Made by a program: the position numbers and the translations under genes
Source: Terriglobia bacterium
Lineage (GTDB): Bacteria > Acidobacteriota > Terriglobia > Acidiferrales > UBA7541
Direction of reading: 5' to 3'
DNA: 43,820 bases
Assembly (NCBI GenBank): GCA_020072805.1
Contig: JAIQGC010000035.1
Span: 1 to 43,820, forward strand
The notes under the pieces: generated by a model
Seen by the model: the letters and a program-made list of their open reading frames with translations, nothing else
What the model was told of the DNA's origin: nothing
Database searches by the model: none
Shown here: in pieces, positions 1-6,765 of the stretch
How positions within the stretch are numbered: position 1 is the stretch's first letter
Layout of the letters: every line of letters begins with the position of its first letter

Positions 1-243
1 GCCTGCTTTGCAGAGATGGGAAATAACGTTATATGCGTGGATGATGACGTGCGTAAAATAGAAGGCCTGAATAAGGATGTGCTACCCTTTTATGAGCCGG
101 GCCTGCAAGGTATGGTACAACAGAACGTAACCAGAGGCAGGCTGTCTTTCGCGGCTAGTATAGAGGAAAGTATTGGCGGATGCGAAATCATTTTCATTGC
201 CGTGGGGACACCTTCTACAAACAACGGGAAATCCGACCTGAGA
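1..243 (+). CDS. UDP-glucose 6-dehydrogenase N-terminal fragment, joined in frame to purH
   Basis: The frame is open from base 1 and encodes part of the NAD-binding Rossmann domain of the UDP-glucose/GDP-mannose dehydrogenase family. Seen in order: ACFAEMGNNVICVDDD (end of the first beta-alpha-beta), a YEPGL motif near residue 30, and the FIAVGTPS motif followed by a DLRWV stretch near residues 65-85. The glycine-rich start of the family lies upstream of the window. The family oxidises UDP-glucose to UDP-glucuronate, but this fragment lacks the catalytic cysteine domain and cannot be active. By hand count it is about 49% GC, far below the DNA that follows. At about base 240-250 the protein becomes PurH with no stop. 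The junction most likely reflects a chimeric assembly or library artefact at a contig end. Confidence 0.8.
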
Positions 244-1425
244 TGGGTGCGCTCGGCGGCAAAGAATTTCGAAAGCGTGACGGTCGTGACCGATCCGGCG
301 GATTACCAACGCGTGGCGGGGGAGTTGGAGGCGGCGCAGGAGACGACGGTGGCGACGCGGCTGGAGCTGGCGCGCAAGGTGTATGCGACGACTTCGCGCT
401 ACGACGGCATGATCACCATGGAACTGGAGCGGCTCTCCGCGGCGGCGGGGCACGTGGCGCTGGGAGAAAAGGCGGCGCTGCCGGAGCGGCTGCATCTGGC
501 GCTGCGGCGGGAGATGCCGCTGCGCTACGGAGAAAATCCGCACCAGGCGGCGGCGCTGTACGTGCCAGCGGGGCGCGCGGCGGCGGGGCTGGCGGCGGCG
601 AAGCAACTGCAGGGCAAGGAGCTTTCCTACAACAATTACGTGGATTTGGAGGCGGCGCGCAGCCTCGTGGCGGAATTCGCGCGGCCCGCGGCGGTGATTA
701 TCAAGCACAACAATCCGTGCGGGACGGCGGAGCAGGAAACGCTGCGGGAGGCGTATTTGAAGGCCTACGCCTGCGATTCGGTGTCGGCGTTTGGAGGAGT
801 GCTGGCGTTCAACCGCGTGGTGGACGGGGAGACGGCCGAGGAAGTGGCCAAGCTTTTCGTGGAGTGCATCGCCGCGCCCGGATTTGATGAGCGCGCGCTG
901 GCAGCATTCGGCACGAAGAAGAATCTGCGGCTGCTGGTGCTCCCCGCGGACGGGCTGGCGGCGGAACGCGCGCCGCAGTTGAAACAGATTTCCGGCGGGG
1001 TGCTGGTGCAGCAGCCCGATCTGGGAGAGCTGGAGGAAGGGGAACTGAAGGTGGTAAGCAAGCGCGCGCCGACGGCGGCGGAGATGGCCACGATGAAATT
1101 CGCCTGGAAAGTGGCCAAGCACGTGAAGTCCAACGCCATTGTGTTCGCGCGGGACGGGCAAACGCTGGGAGTGGGCGCGGGGCAGATGAGCCGCGTGGAT
1201 TCGGTGAAGATCGCGGTGATGAAGGCGCAGACGCCGCTGGCGGGGACGGTGGTGGCTTCGGACGCGTTTTTTCCGTTCGCCGACGGAGTGGAAGAAGCGG
1301 CCCGGGCGGGAGCCACGGCGGTGATCCAGCCGGGCGGGTCGGTGAAGGACGAGGACGTGATCGCGGCGGCCGACCGGCTGGGGATGGCCATGGTGTTTAC
1401 GGGGATGCGGCACTTCTTGCACTGA
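244..1425 (+). CDS. purH: PurH, 5'-truncated: AICAR transformylase / IMP cyclohydrolase
   Basis: PurH catalyses the last two steps of IMP synthesis: formyl transfer to AICAR and ring closure. The surviving part begins at VRSAAKNFESVTVV, the end of the IMP cyclohydrolase (MGS-like) domain. It then carries the whole AICAR transformylase domain: YGENPHQ, KELSYNNYVDLEAA, KHNNPCG (catalytic Lys-His region), SAFGGVLAFNR, GAGQMSRVDS, DAFFPFADG and the C-terminal MVFTGMRHF. About 390 residues remain of the usual 510-530, so roughly the first 125 residues (most of the cyclohydrolase domain) are missing, replaced by the dehydrogenase fragment. As drawn, the gene could not provide cyclohydrolase activity. 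A GTG-initiated gene follows 27 nt downstream, probably in the same operon. Confidence 0.93.
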   Translation, partial: WVRSAAKNFESVTVVTDPADYQRVAGELEAAQETTVATRLELARKVYATTSRYDGMITMELERLSAAAGHVALGEKAALPERLHLALRREMPLRYGENPHQAAALYVPAGRAAAGLAAAKQLQGKELSYNNYVDLEAARSLVAEFARPAAVIIKHNNPCGTAEQETLREAYLKAYACDSVSAFGGVLAFNRVVDGETAEEVAKLFVECIAAPGFDERALAAFGTKKNLRLLVLPADGLAAERAPQLKQISGGVLVQQPDLGELEEGELKVVSKRAPTAAEMATMKFAWKVAKHVKSNAIVFARDGQTLGVGAGQMSRVDSVKIAVMKAQTPLAGTVVASDAFFPFADGVEEAARAGATAVIQPGGSVKDEDVIAAADRLGMAMVFTGMRHFLH

Positions 1426-1452
1426 GGCGGAGCGGGCGGAGGCTAAATCCAG

Positions 1453-2181
1453 GTGCGCTACTTCAACGATGCGGGCGTCGAGGTGCCGGCGATAAACGCG
1501 GAGCAGATGCGCGAGCTGGTGCGCGTGGCCATCGGGGAGGTGGGGATCGAATGGCCGCAGATGATCGCGAGCGCGGGGCGCAGCGCGGCGCTGCTGGCGC
1601 TGGACTGCCTGGGCGAACACTGGCATGGGGCGAATGTAGTGGTGCTGGCGGGCGGGGGCGGCAACGCCGCGGCGGGAATTTGCGGCGCTCGGCATCTGGC
1701 CAACCGGGGCATCGCGGTGCGTCTGTGCCTGTCCGAACCGGAGCACCTCGAGGAGATGGCTGCGCGGCAGCGCAAGAGTTTTTCGTTCACGGCGGGGAAG
1801 GAAGTGGAGCCGGAAGGGCTGGAGAGTCCGCGGCCGGACCTGATCGTGGATGCGCTGATCGGATATGGATTGAGGGGAGCTCCGCAGGGACGCGCGGCGG
1901 AACTGATCCAGTGGGCCAACGGGTCGGGTGTGCCGATTCTTTCCCTGGACATGCCCTCGGGGGTGAATGCCACAACGGGGCATGCGCCGGGAGTCTTTAT
2001 CCGGCCGCACTGGACCCTGCTGCTGGCGCTGCCCAAGACGGGGCTGACCAGAGAAAACTGCGGGGAGCTGTATCTGGCGGACCTGGGGATACCGCCGGCG
2101 GCGTTCCAGCGGGCAGGATTGAAGTATCAGAGTCCGTTTGGGGCGCTGTTTTTTATACGGTTGCTGGCGCGGGATGAGTAG
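1453..2181 (+). CDS. NAD(P)H-hydrate epimerase-like (YjeF N-terminal domain), altered motif
   Basis: This is a 242-residue single-domain protein of the YjeF-N/NnrE fold, which normally epimerises damaged (R)-NAD(P)H hydrate for repair by a dehydratase. GTG start 1453 is chosen because a GGAGG Shine-Dalgarno sits at 1438-1442 with 10-nt spacing. Family features seen: the strand VVVLAGGGGN with ARHLANRG near residues 60-85, DALIGYGLRGAP near 137, LDMPSGVNATTG near 163, and LPKTGL near 195. The signature loop GPGNNGGDG is replaced here by GGGGNAAAG, so the acidic residue and second glycine pair are lost. The C-terminal dehydratase half of bifunctional Nnr is absent. The protein may therefore be a repair enzyme with a changed phosphate loop or a diverged ligand-binding relative. 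It lies behind purH. Confidence 0.7.
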   Translation: MRYFNDAGVEVPAINAEQMRELVRVAIGEVGIEWPQMIASAGRSAALLALDCLGEHWHGANVVVLAGGGGNAAAGICGARHLANRGIAVRLCLSEPEHLEEMAARQRKSFSFTAGKEVEPEGLESPRPDLIVDALIGYGLRGAPQGRAAELIQWANGSGVPILSLDMPSGVNATTGHAPGVFIRPHWTLLLALPKTGLTRENCGELYLADLGIPPAAFQRAGLKYQSPFGALFFIRLLARDE

Positions 2182-2280
2182 AAGTTTTCTTGTTTTTATT
2201 TCTATTCGTTTTCTTATCCTAATGACAACTCAAATTCGCCGCAGGCAAGATCTGTCCCTTCCCACCGCCCCGGAAATCCT

Positions 2281-2336
2281 GTCAGTTCGACCGGAGGGAC
2301 GGCGCTTTTTGCCGTCCCGGAGCGGAGAAATCTCTC
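2281..2336. repeat. Dispersed inverted-repeat element, copy 1 (with hairpin insert)
   Basis: The sequence begins GTCAGTTCGACCG and ends AGCGGAGAAATCTCTC (2321-2336). Between them is a hairpin, GGGACGGC (2296-2303) / GCCGTCCC (2311-2318), with a T-rich 7-nt loop. The same flanks occur at 37907-37936 with a single base in place of the hairpin, and a larger relative is at 20871-20985. The element sits between the convergent ends of the NnrE-like gene and arsC and may also act as a terminator. Confidence 0.65.
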
Positions 2337-2355
2337 TGCTACTTCGGATCTCAGA

Positions 2356-2787
2356 TTAAGCAGTTGCGGAGGGATTGAGGAAGCCGCGGAGAAGCGTGGA
2401 GAGGGAGTCGCGGACCTGGCGGAAGGCGGCGAGTTTTTCGGCGGGGGTGCCGGGGACGGCGGCAGGATCGGGAAGGCTCCAGTGAATGCGCTGGGGAGCG
2501 CCGGGGAAGACGGGACAGGATTCGGCGGCGCTGTCGCAGACGGTGATGACGGTGTCGAAGCGCTGGCCGGAGAATTCCTCCACGGATTTGGAGCGCTGGG
2601 CGGAAATGTCCAGGCCGATTTCGCGCAGGGCTTCGACGGCGAGAGGGTTGAGGCCGGCGGGCCTGGTTCCGGCGCTGTGAACTTCGACGGCGGCGCCGGC
2701 CAGATGGCGGAGGAGCCCCTCGGCCATCTGGCTGCGCGCGGAATTGCCGGTGCAGAGGATGAGGACGCGGCGCGGGATGGTCTTCAT
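2356..2787 (-). CDS. arsC: Arsenate reductase ArsC, thioredoxin-coupled (LMW phosphatase fold)
   Basis: ArsC reduces As(V) to As(III) in the cytoplasm. From the start at 2787 it is 143 residues, normal for the low-molecular-weight phosphatase type. The P-loop CTGNSARS holds the nucleophile Cys12. The redox pair Cys84 and Cys91 lie in CDSAAESC with the spacing of the thioredoxin-dependent class, and Asp107 in the DP motif is the expected general acid. The second P-loop cysteine often seen (NSCRS) is alanine here; it is not part of the catalytic relay. Starts at 2805 and 2829 are also open, but 2787 places the first strand at the usual distance. It is the last gene of the ars operon, 28 nt after the AhpD-like gene. 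Confidence 0.92.
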   Translation of the reverse strand: MKTIPRRVLILCTGNSARSQMAEGLLRHLAGAAVEVHSAGTRPAGLNPLAVEALREIGLDISAQRSKSVEEFSGQRFDTVITVCDSAAESCPVFPGAPQRIHWSLPDPAAVPGTPAEKLAAFRQVRDSLSTLLRGFLNPSATA

Positions 2788-2815
2788 GGATTTTGTGGAA
2801 GCCATTTTGCTGCGA

Positions 2816-3115
2816 TCACTTGTGGTCATGATCCGCCGTTTCCTGCGGTCTGGAGCGGGCGCGGGCTTCGCGAAACTGGGCGTTTACCCGGCCTGCTGAA
2901 ACGGCCATTACGATCGATTCGAGAACGCCCATTTCTTCTCTGGTGACCCCGATTTCTTTGGCGACGCCAAAGTAGTAGTCCATTCAGGGAATGCAGCCCA
3001 AGGCCATGGCGGAAGCCAGGTGAATCATCAGCGTGACCTTGGGGTCGAGGATGTCATTGTTGCGCACCGAATCGTAAAACGCCGAATAAGCCTGGGCTTG
3101 TTTTGCGGGAAGCAT
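2816..3115 (-). CDS. AhpD-like / carboxymuconolactone decarboxylase family protein, probable selenoprotein
   Basis: ATG 3115 has a clear AAAGGA ribosome site 7-8 nt upstream. Forty-three codons lead to an in-frame TGA (2984-2986), after which the same frame continues for 55 codons (MDYYFGVAKEIGV...) to a TGA at 2816-2818. With TGA read as selenocysteine this is a 99-residue protein whose residues 41-44 are C-I-P-U, aligned with the CxxC redox motif of AhpD-like proteins. The parts before and after the TGA form one continuous alpha-helical CMD domain. The histidine that follows the second cysteine by four in classical AhpD is tyrosine here. A 7-bp hairpin with a GUC loop begins 11 nt after the UGA. 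Likely role: thiol/selenol peroxidase or disulfide reductase serving ArsM or ArsC. A sequencing error in a TGC codon is the main alternative. Confidence 0.75.
2956..2972 (-). promoter_or_regulatory. Candidate bacterial SECIS element
   Basis: On the mRNA strand, CUUUGGC and GCCAAAG form a perfect 7-bp stem closed by a GUC triloop. The loop starts about 18 nt after the UGA at 2984-2986. That matches the described bacterial SECIS pattern: a short stem, a small apical loop with G in its first two positions, and a loop 16-37 nt from the UGA. Caution: the coded peptide FGVAK favours such a palindrome, so chance is not excluded. Confidence 0.55.
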
Positions 3116-3178
3116 GTTGGATTCCTTTCTCGCCGCAGAATGGACCCCGCCGCAAAGCCGCGAGCGGCGCGCCACTGC

Positions 3179-4051
3179 TCAACCGCAGCAGGAAGAAGAT
3201 TTTTGGGCGGCTGGCTGCGCAACGGCCGTGGCGGGTTTGACGGCGCGGACGAAGGCGCTGATGAATTTGCCGTCGATCTGCGGAGCGACGGCGTCAACGT
3301 CCATACCGGAGTGGGTGAGGAATTCGCGGGCTTCATCGAGGGTGTAGATGCGCGTGGGCTCGACGGTGATCGAGGAGAAGCCGGCGCGGGCCAGCTTTTC
3401 GCGGTATTCGTTTTCTTCAAGGGCTCCGGCGACGCAGCCGGCCCACAGTTCCATGTTGCGGCGGATATCGGCAGGGACTTCGCCGCGCACCACGACGTCC
3501 GAGACGGCGAAACGTCCGCCGGGTTTGAGCACGCGGAAGGCTTCGGCCAGGACGCGGTCTTTGTCGCCGGAGAGATTGATGACGCAATTGGAGATGATGA
3601 CGTCCACGGAGTTATTGGGCAGAGGAATATTTTCGATGGCCCCCTTGAGGAATTCGACGTTGGTGGCGCCGGCCTTGCGCTGGTTTTCGCGGGCCAGGGA
3701 AAGCATCTCGTCAGTCATGTCCAGGCCGTAGGCTTTGCCCGTGGGGCCGACGCGGCGCGCGGAGAGCAGGACGTCAATACCGCCGCCGGAGCCGAGATCC
3801 AGAACGGTTTCGCCGGGGCTGAGCTGGGCGAGAGCGGTGGGGTTTCCGCAGCCGAGCGAAGCGGCCACGGCATCGGCGGGCAGGGAGCCCTTCTGCGATT
3901 CGTCGTAGAGATTGGTGGTGATGGGGTCGCAGGCGCTGAGTTCCGCGCCGCCGCCGCAGCAGGCAGCTTTGCCGCTGGTGACCTGGCGGGCGGCGGCCGC
4001 GTACTTCTGTTTCACGGCTTCCTGGATATTGACTGTGCTGTTCTCGGACAT
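3179..4051 (-). CDS. arsM: Arsenite S-adenosylmethionine methyltransferase ArsM
   Basis: ArsM methylates As(III) stepwise to volatile or less toxic methylarsenicals using SAM. Start 4051 (MSENST) is chosen over 4069 because AAGGAG lies 7 nt upstream; this gives 290 residues. The SAM site VLDLGSGGG is at residues 83-91. The three cysteines that bind arsenite in the family are present as Cys68 (SLGCGNP), Cys156 (SNCVINL) and Cys206 (WAGCVAG). An extra Cys pair near residue 31 and a C-terminal SSSCCG tail may help shuttle arsenic. It lies 30 nt after arsR and 63 nt before the AhpD-like gene, which could supply the reductant ArsM needs. Confidence 0.95.
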   Translation of the reverse strand: MSENSTVNIQEAVKQKYAAAARQVTSGKAACCGGGAELSACDPITTNLYDESQKGSLPADAVAASLGCGNPTALAQLSPGETVLDLGSGGGIDVLLSARRVGPTGKAYGLDMTDEMLSLARENQRKAGATNVEFLKGAIENIPLPNNSVDVIISNCVINLSGDKDRVLAEAFRVLKPGGRFAVSDVVVRGEVPADIRRNMELWAGCVAGALEENEYREKLARAGFSSITVEPTRIYTLDEAREFLTHSGMDVDAVAPQIDGKFISAFVRAVKPATAVAQPAAQKSSSCCG

Positions 4052-4081
4052 ATGTTTCTCCTTTTTCAAATGCGCGTCCTT

Positions 4082-4447
4082 TCAGGAGGACGGGCGAAAA
4101 GCAATCTGGTTCAAGGGCACGATGGCCTCCGGAGCGACGGCCTGGTTGCGCGTGCAGCACTCGTCATAGAGGAATCCGAGCAGCTCGCGCAGCGCGGCGC
4201 TTTCGGCGGCGTACCAGAGAAACTGGCGGTCGCGGCGGACGGAGACCAGCCCCACCTGCTTGAGCTTTTCGAGGTGGTGAGAGAGCGTCGAGGCGGGGAT
4301 GGCCAGCTCGTTCTGAATGTCTCCGGCGCACAACCCGGCGGGATGGGCGGAAAGAAGCAGGCGGACAATCTGCAGGCGTGGCTCGGCGCCGAGAGCGGCA
4401 AAGCGGTCGGCGCAGCGGGTGACCAGGAGTGGATGGGGCTTGCTCAT
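4082..4447 (-). CDS. arsR: ArsR-family metalloregulator
   Basis: This is a 121-residue winged-helix repressor of the ArsR/SmtB family, expected to release its operator when As(III) binds. The helix-turn-helix is around residues 40-65 (IQNELAIPASTLSHHLEKLKQVGLV), followed by the wing (SVRRDRQFLWYAA). Adjacent Cys97-Cys98 near the C terminus, with Cys12 and Cys40, are candidate arsenite ligands. The position resembles the C-terminal Cys sites of some ArsR branches rather than the N-terminal ELCVCDL site. It is first in the ars operon and has a promoter and an inverted repeat immediately in front of its ATG, which points to autoregulation. Confidence 0.92.
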   Translation of the reverse strand: MSKPHPLLVTRCADRFAALGAEPRLQIVRLLLSAHPAGLCAGDIQNELAIPASTLSHHLEKLKQVGLVSVRRDRQFLWYAAESAALRELLGFLYDECCTRNQAVAPEAIVPLNQIAFRPSS

Positions 4448-4482
4448 ATTTCGATAGTTGCGGAAATAAGGAAATATGTCAA
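4448..4482 (-). promoter_or_regulatory. arsR promoter with overlapping operator-like inverted repeat
   Basis: On the minus strand there is a perfect -35 TTGACA (4477-4482), 17 nt of spacer and a weak -10 AACTAT (4454-4459), only 6 nt from the arsR ATG, so the mRNA would be nearly leaderless. The inverted repeat ATTTC (4448-4452) / GAAAT (4463-4467) covers the -10 and start site, where a repressor would block transcription. Confidence 0.6.
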
Positions 4483-4569
4483 GGGCTTTTTTTCGGAGCG
4501 TCCCAGGCGGGCTGGAAACCCTCCCCCGGTTCCCTTACACGGGCTGCGGAAACTTTCTCGACTTCATTT

Positions 4570-4599
4570 TTGACCGCGCTTCGGCTCGCATGGGATACT
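4570..4599 (+). promoter_or_regulatory. Promoter of the TPR gene
   Basis: TTGACC (4570-4575), 18-nt spacer, GATACT (4594-4599), then GGAG 8 nt further on and the ATG at 4617. The hexamer matches and spacing fit a housekeeping sigma factor. It is divergent from the arsR promoter about 90 bp away. Confidence 0.45.
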
Positions 4600-4616
4600 T
4601 TCATTTTGGAGCGTCC

Positions 4617-6758
4617 ATGAACCTTTTTTCCAGGATTTCCATGCGCATAGACATCGAGAAGGGCCGGCGGGCGGGAGGGGCGGTGGCGGTTGTATTGCTT
4701 TGCTTCCTGGGGCTGAGCGTGGCGGCAAAGGCGCAGACGACGTCGGGAAAGGGCGCAGCGGCGCGCGTGCGGGAAGAGAAGGCGCCGAGCTCAGCGACCG
4801 GGACGGAGCGGTCGGAGGCATATTACAGCTTTGCCATGGGACATATCGCGGAGCTGCTCTTTGAATCCACGAACCGGGAGGAGTACGCCTCGCAGGCGCT
4901 GAATTATTACAAGCGGGCCTACGGGCTGGACCCAAAGTCCACGGTGATCGGCGAGCGGCTGGCGGAGATGTACTGGAAGACGCAGAGGATCAAGGAGGCG
5001 GTGCAGGAGTCCGCGGAGATATTGAAGCGCGATCCCAGCAGCCTGGCGGCGCGGCGCTTGCTGGCGCGGATTTATCTGCGCAGCCTGGGGGATTTGAACG
5101 CGGCCTCGGGGCAGACGGAGGCGCTGGAGCGCGCGGCGGAGCAGTATCGGGAAATTTTGCGGCTGGATCCCACGGATACGGAGTCGGGGCTGTGGCTGGT
5201 GCGGCTCTACCGTCTGCAGAACCAGAATGAGAAGGCGGAAGAGGTGCTGCGCGGGCTGCTGCGCAACGAAACGGGAGAGGAAGCGGTGGCGGAGCAGTTG
5301 TCGCAACTGCTGCTGGACGAAGGTAAGACCGGGGAGGCCGTGCAGTTGCTGGAGGGACTGACGCAGGACGGAACTTCGGCGGACCTGCTGGAACTTCTGG
5401 GAAATGCCTACACGCAGGCGGGAGACCTGGGCAAGGCCGAAGGGGCCTATCGCAAGGCGGCGGAGGCGGAGCCGGCGGACCGGGGCCGCGCGCGGGGGCT
5501 GGGGCAGACGCTGTTTTCGGAAGGAAAGTTCGCCGAAGCGCTGGAGGTTTACAAACGGCTGGCGGAAGCGGAGCCGGCGGATGCGGAAGTGCATCTGCGG
5601 CTGGCGCAGATTTACCGGGAATTGCACCAACTGGATAAAGCGGAGAACAGCCTGCTGAAGGCGCGGCAGTATGCCCCGAACAATCTGGAGGTGCAGTACA
5701 ACGAAGCGCTGCTTTATGAAGCGCAGGGGCGCTTCGATGATGCTATTCGAGTGCTTTCGGGAGCGGTGGCGGGGCTGAAGGGAAGTGGCGGGAACGCGGA
5801 GGGACAACATACGCTGGCGGTTCTTTACCAGCAATTGGGAATGCTCTACCGCGAGGTGCAGAACTATTCCGCGGCAGTCTACAGTTTCGAGGAGATGAAA
5901 CATTTTGGCGAGGAAGAGGACCGGCGGGCGCGGCTGCTGCTGATGGATACGTGGAGGATCGCGCGGAACATGCCGCGGGCGCTGGAAGAGGCGCGGGCGG
6001 CGGCCGAGAAGTATCCCAACGACGGCGCGGTGCGGGCCAGCCAGGCGCTGCTGCTGAGCGAAAACGGGCAAGTCGAGCAGGCGGCCAAGCTGCTGGAGAG
6101 CCACATGACCGGAACGGCGGCGGACCGGGAGAACTACATCAATCTGGCGCAAGTGCGCGAGCGGGCGCGGCAGTATAAACAGGCGGAAGAGTCGGCGCGC
6201 AAGGCCGAGTCGCTGGCGGGCGGGCCGGGGGAGAAGGAAGCGGCATGGTTTCTGCTGGGGGCCATCTACGAACGGCAAAAGATGTTTGGGCGCGCGGAGG
6301 AAGAGTTCAAGAAGGCGCTGGCGGTGAATCCGCGCAACGCGGCGGTATTGAATTATTACGGCTACATGCTGGGGGAACAGGGAGTGCGCCTTGAGGAAGC
6401 GCACGGGATGGTGCAGCGGGCGCTGGCCGAGGAGCCTTACAGCGGAGCCTATCTGGACAGCCTGGGCTGGATTTATTACAAGCAGAACAAGCTGGTGGAG
6501 GCCGAAGAGGCGTTGCACAAGGCGCTCGAGCGCGAAAGCCACGACCCGACGATCCACAGCCACCTGGGGGACGTCTATTTCCGCGGCGGGCACAAGGAGA
6601 AGGCCGTCGGGGAATGGGAAAAGGCGCTGGCGGAATGGCGCGCGGAGCTTCCCGCGGAGGTCGAAGGGGAAAAAGTCGCGGAGCTGGAAAAGAAGCTGAG
6701 CGACGCGCGGCGGCGCGTGGCGGCGCACAAGCCGGCCGCGCGGGAAGCGAAGCCGTAG
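4617..6758 (+). CDS. Exported tetratricopeptide-repeat protein
   Basis: A 713-residue protein with an N-terminal signal or anchor (about residues 17-41: AGGAVAVVLLCFLGLSVAAKAQ) followed almost entirely by TPR helical pairs. Repeats are visible as A-x3-Y/L-x5-P pairs, for example ALNYYKRAYGLDPKS, YRKAAEAEPADRGRARGLGQ and LHKALERESHDPTIHSHLGDV. Start 4617 is chosen for the TGGAG site 5 nt upstream; the open frame further 5' has no ribosome site. TPR proteins scaffold protein complexes, in the periplasm if the signal works. No enzymatic domain is visible. It is 7 nt upstream of ispE and probably cotranscribed with it. The charged C-terminal tail (about 50 residues, Lys/Glu/Ala-rich) may be coiled. 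Confidence 0.85.
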   Translation: MNLFSRISMRIDIEKGRRAGGAVAVVLLCFLGLSVAAKAQTTSGKGAAARVREEKAPSSATGTERSEAYYSFAMGHIAELLFESTNREEYASQALNYYKRAYGLDPKSTVIGERLAEMYWKTQRIKEAVQESAEILKRDPSSLAARRLLARIYLRSLGDLNAASGQTEALERAAEQYREILRLDPTDTESGLWLVRLYRLQNQNEKAEEVLRGLLRNETGEEAVAEQLSQLLLDEGKTGEAVQLLEGLTQDGTSADLLELLGNAYTQAGDLGKAEGAYRKAAEAEPADRGRARGLGQTLFSEGKFAEALEVYKRLAEAEPADAEVHLRLAQIYRELHQLDKAENSLLKARQYAPNNLEVQYNEALLYEAQGRFDDAIRVLSGAVAGLKGSGGNAEGQHTLAVLYQQLGMLYREVQNYSAAVYSFEEMKHFGEEEDRRARLLLMDTWRIARNMPRALEEARAAAEKYPNDGAVRASQALLLSENGQVEQAAKLLESHMTGTAADRENYINLAQVRERARQYKQAEESARKAESLAGGPGEKEAAWFLLGAIYERQKMFGRAEEEFKKALAVNPRNAAVLNYYGYMLGEQGVRLEEAHGMVQRALAEEPYSGAYLDSLGWIYYKQNKLVEAEEALHKALERESHDPTIHSHLGDVYFRGGHKEKAVGEWEKALAEWRAELPAEVEGEKVAELEKKLSDARRRVAAHKPAAREAKP

Positions 6759-6765
6759 AGCCGCC

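Noticed and set aside
82-2010. Very long minus-strand open frame opposite purH and the NnrE-like gene (similar long ones at 4791-6815 and 7776-10161).
   Set aside because: Arg/His/Pro-rich composition with no domain; it is the shadow expected opposite high-GC genes with strong third-position bias.
3179-3181. The arsM stop (TGA) as a second selenocysteine codon, because arsM and the AhpD-like gene share a frame with no other stop between them.
   Set aside because: ArsM proteins commonly end in a Cys-rich tail like SSSCCG; the 21 codons between are not protein-like, and a strong ribosome site and ATG start the next gene. Two separate proteins are the simpler reading.
4476-4616. Longer N terminus of the TPR protein starting at 4476.
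   Set aside because: It would overlap the arsR promoter, has no ribosome site, and puts the signal peptide 48 residues inside the protein.
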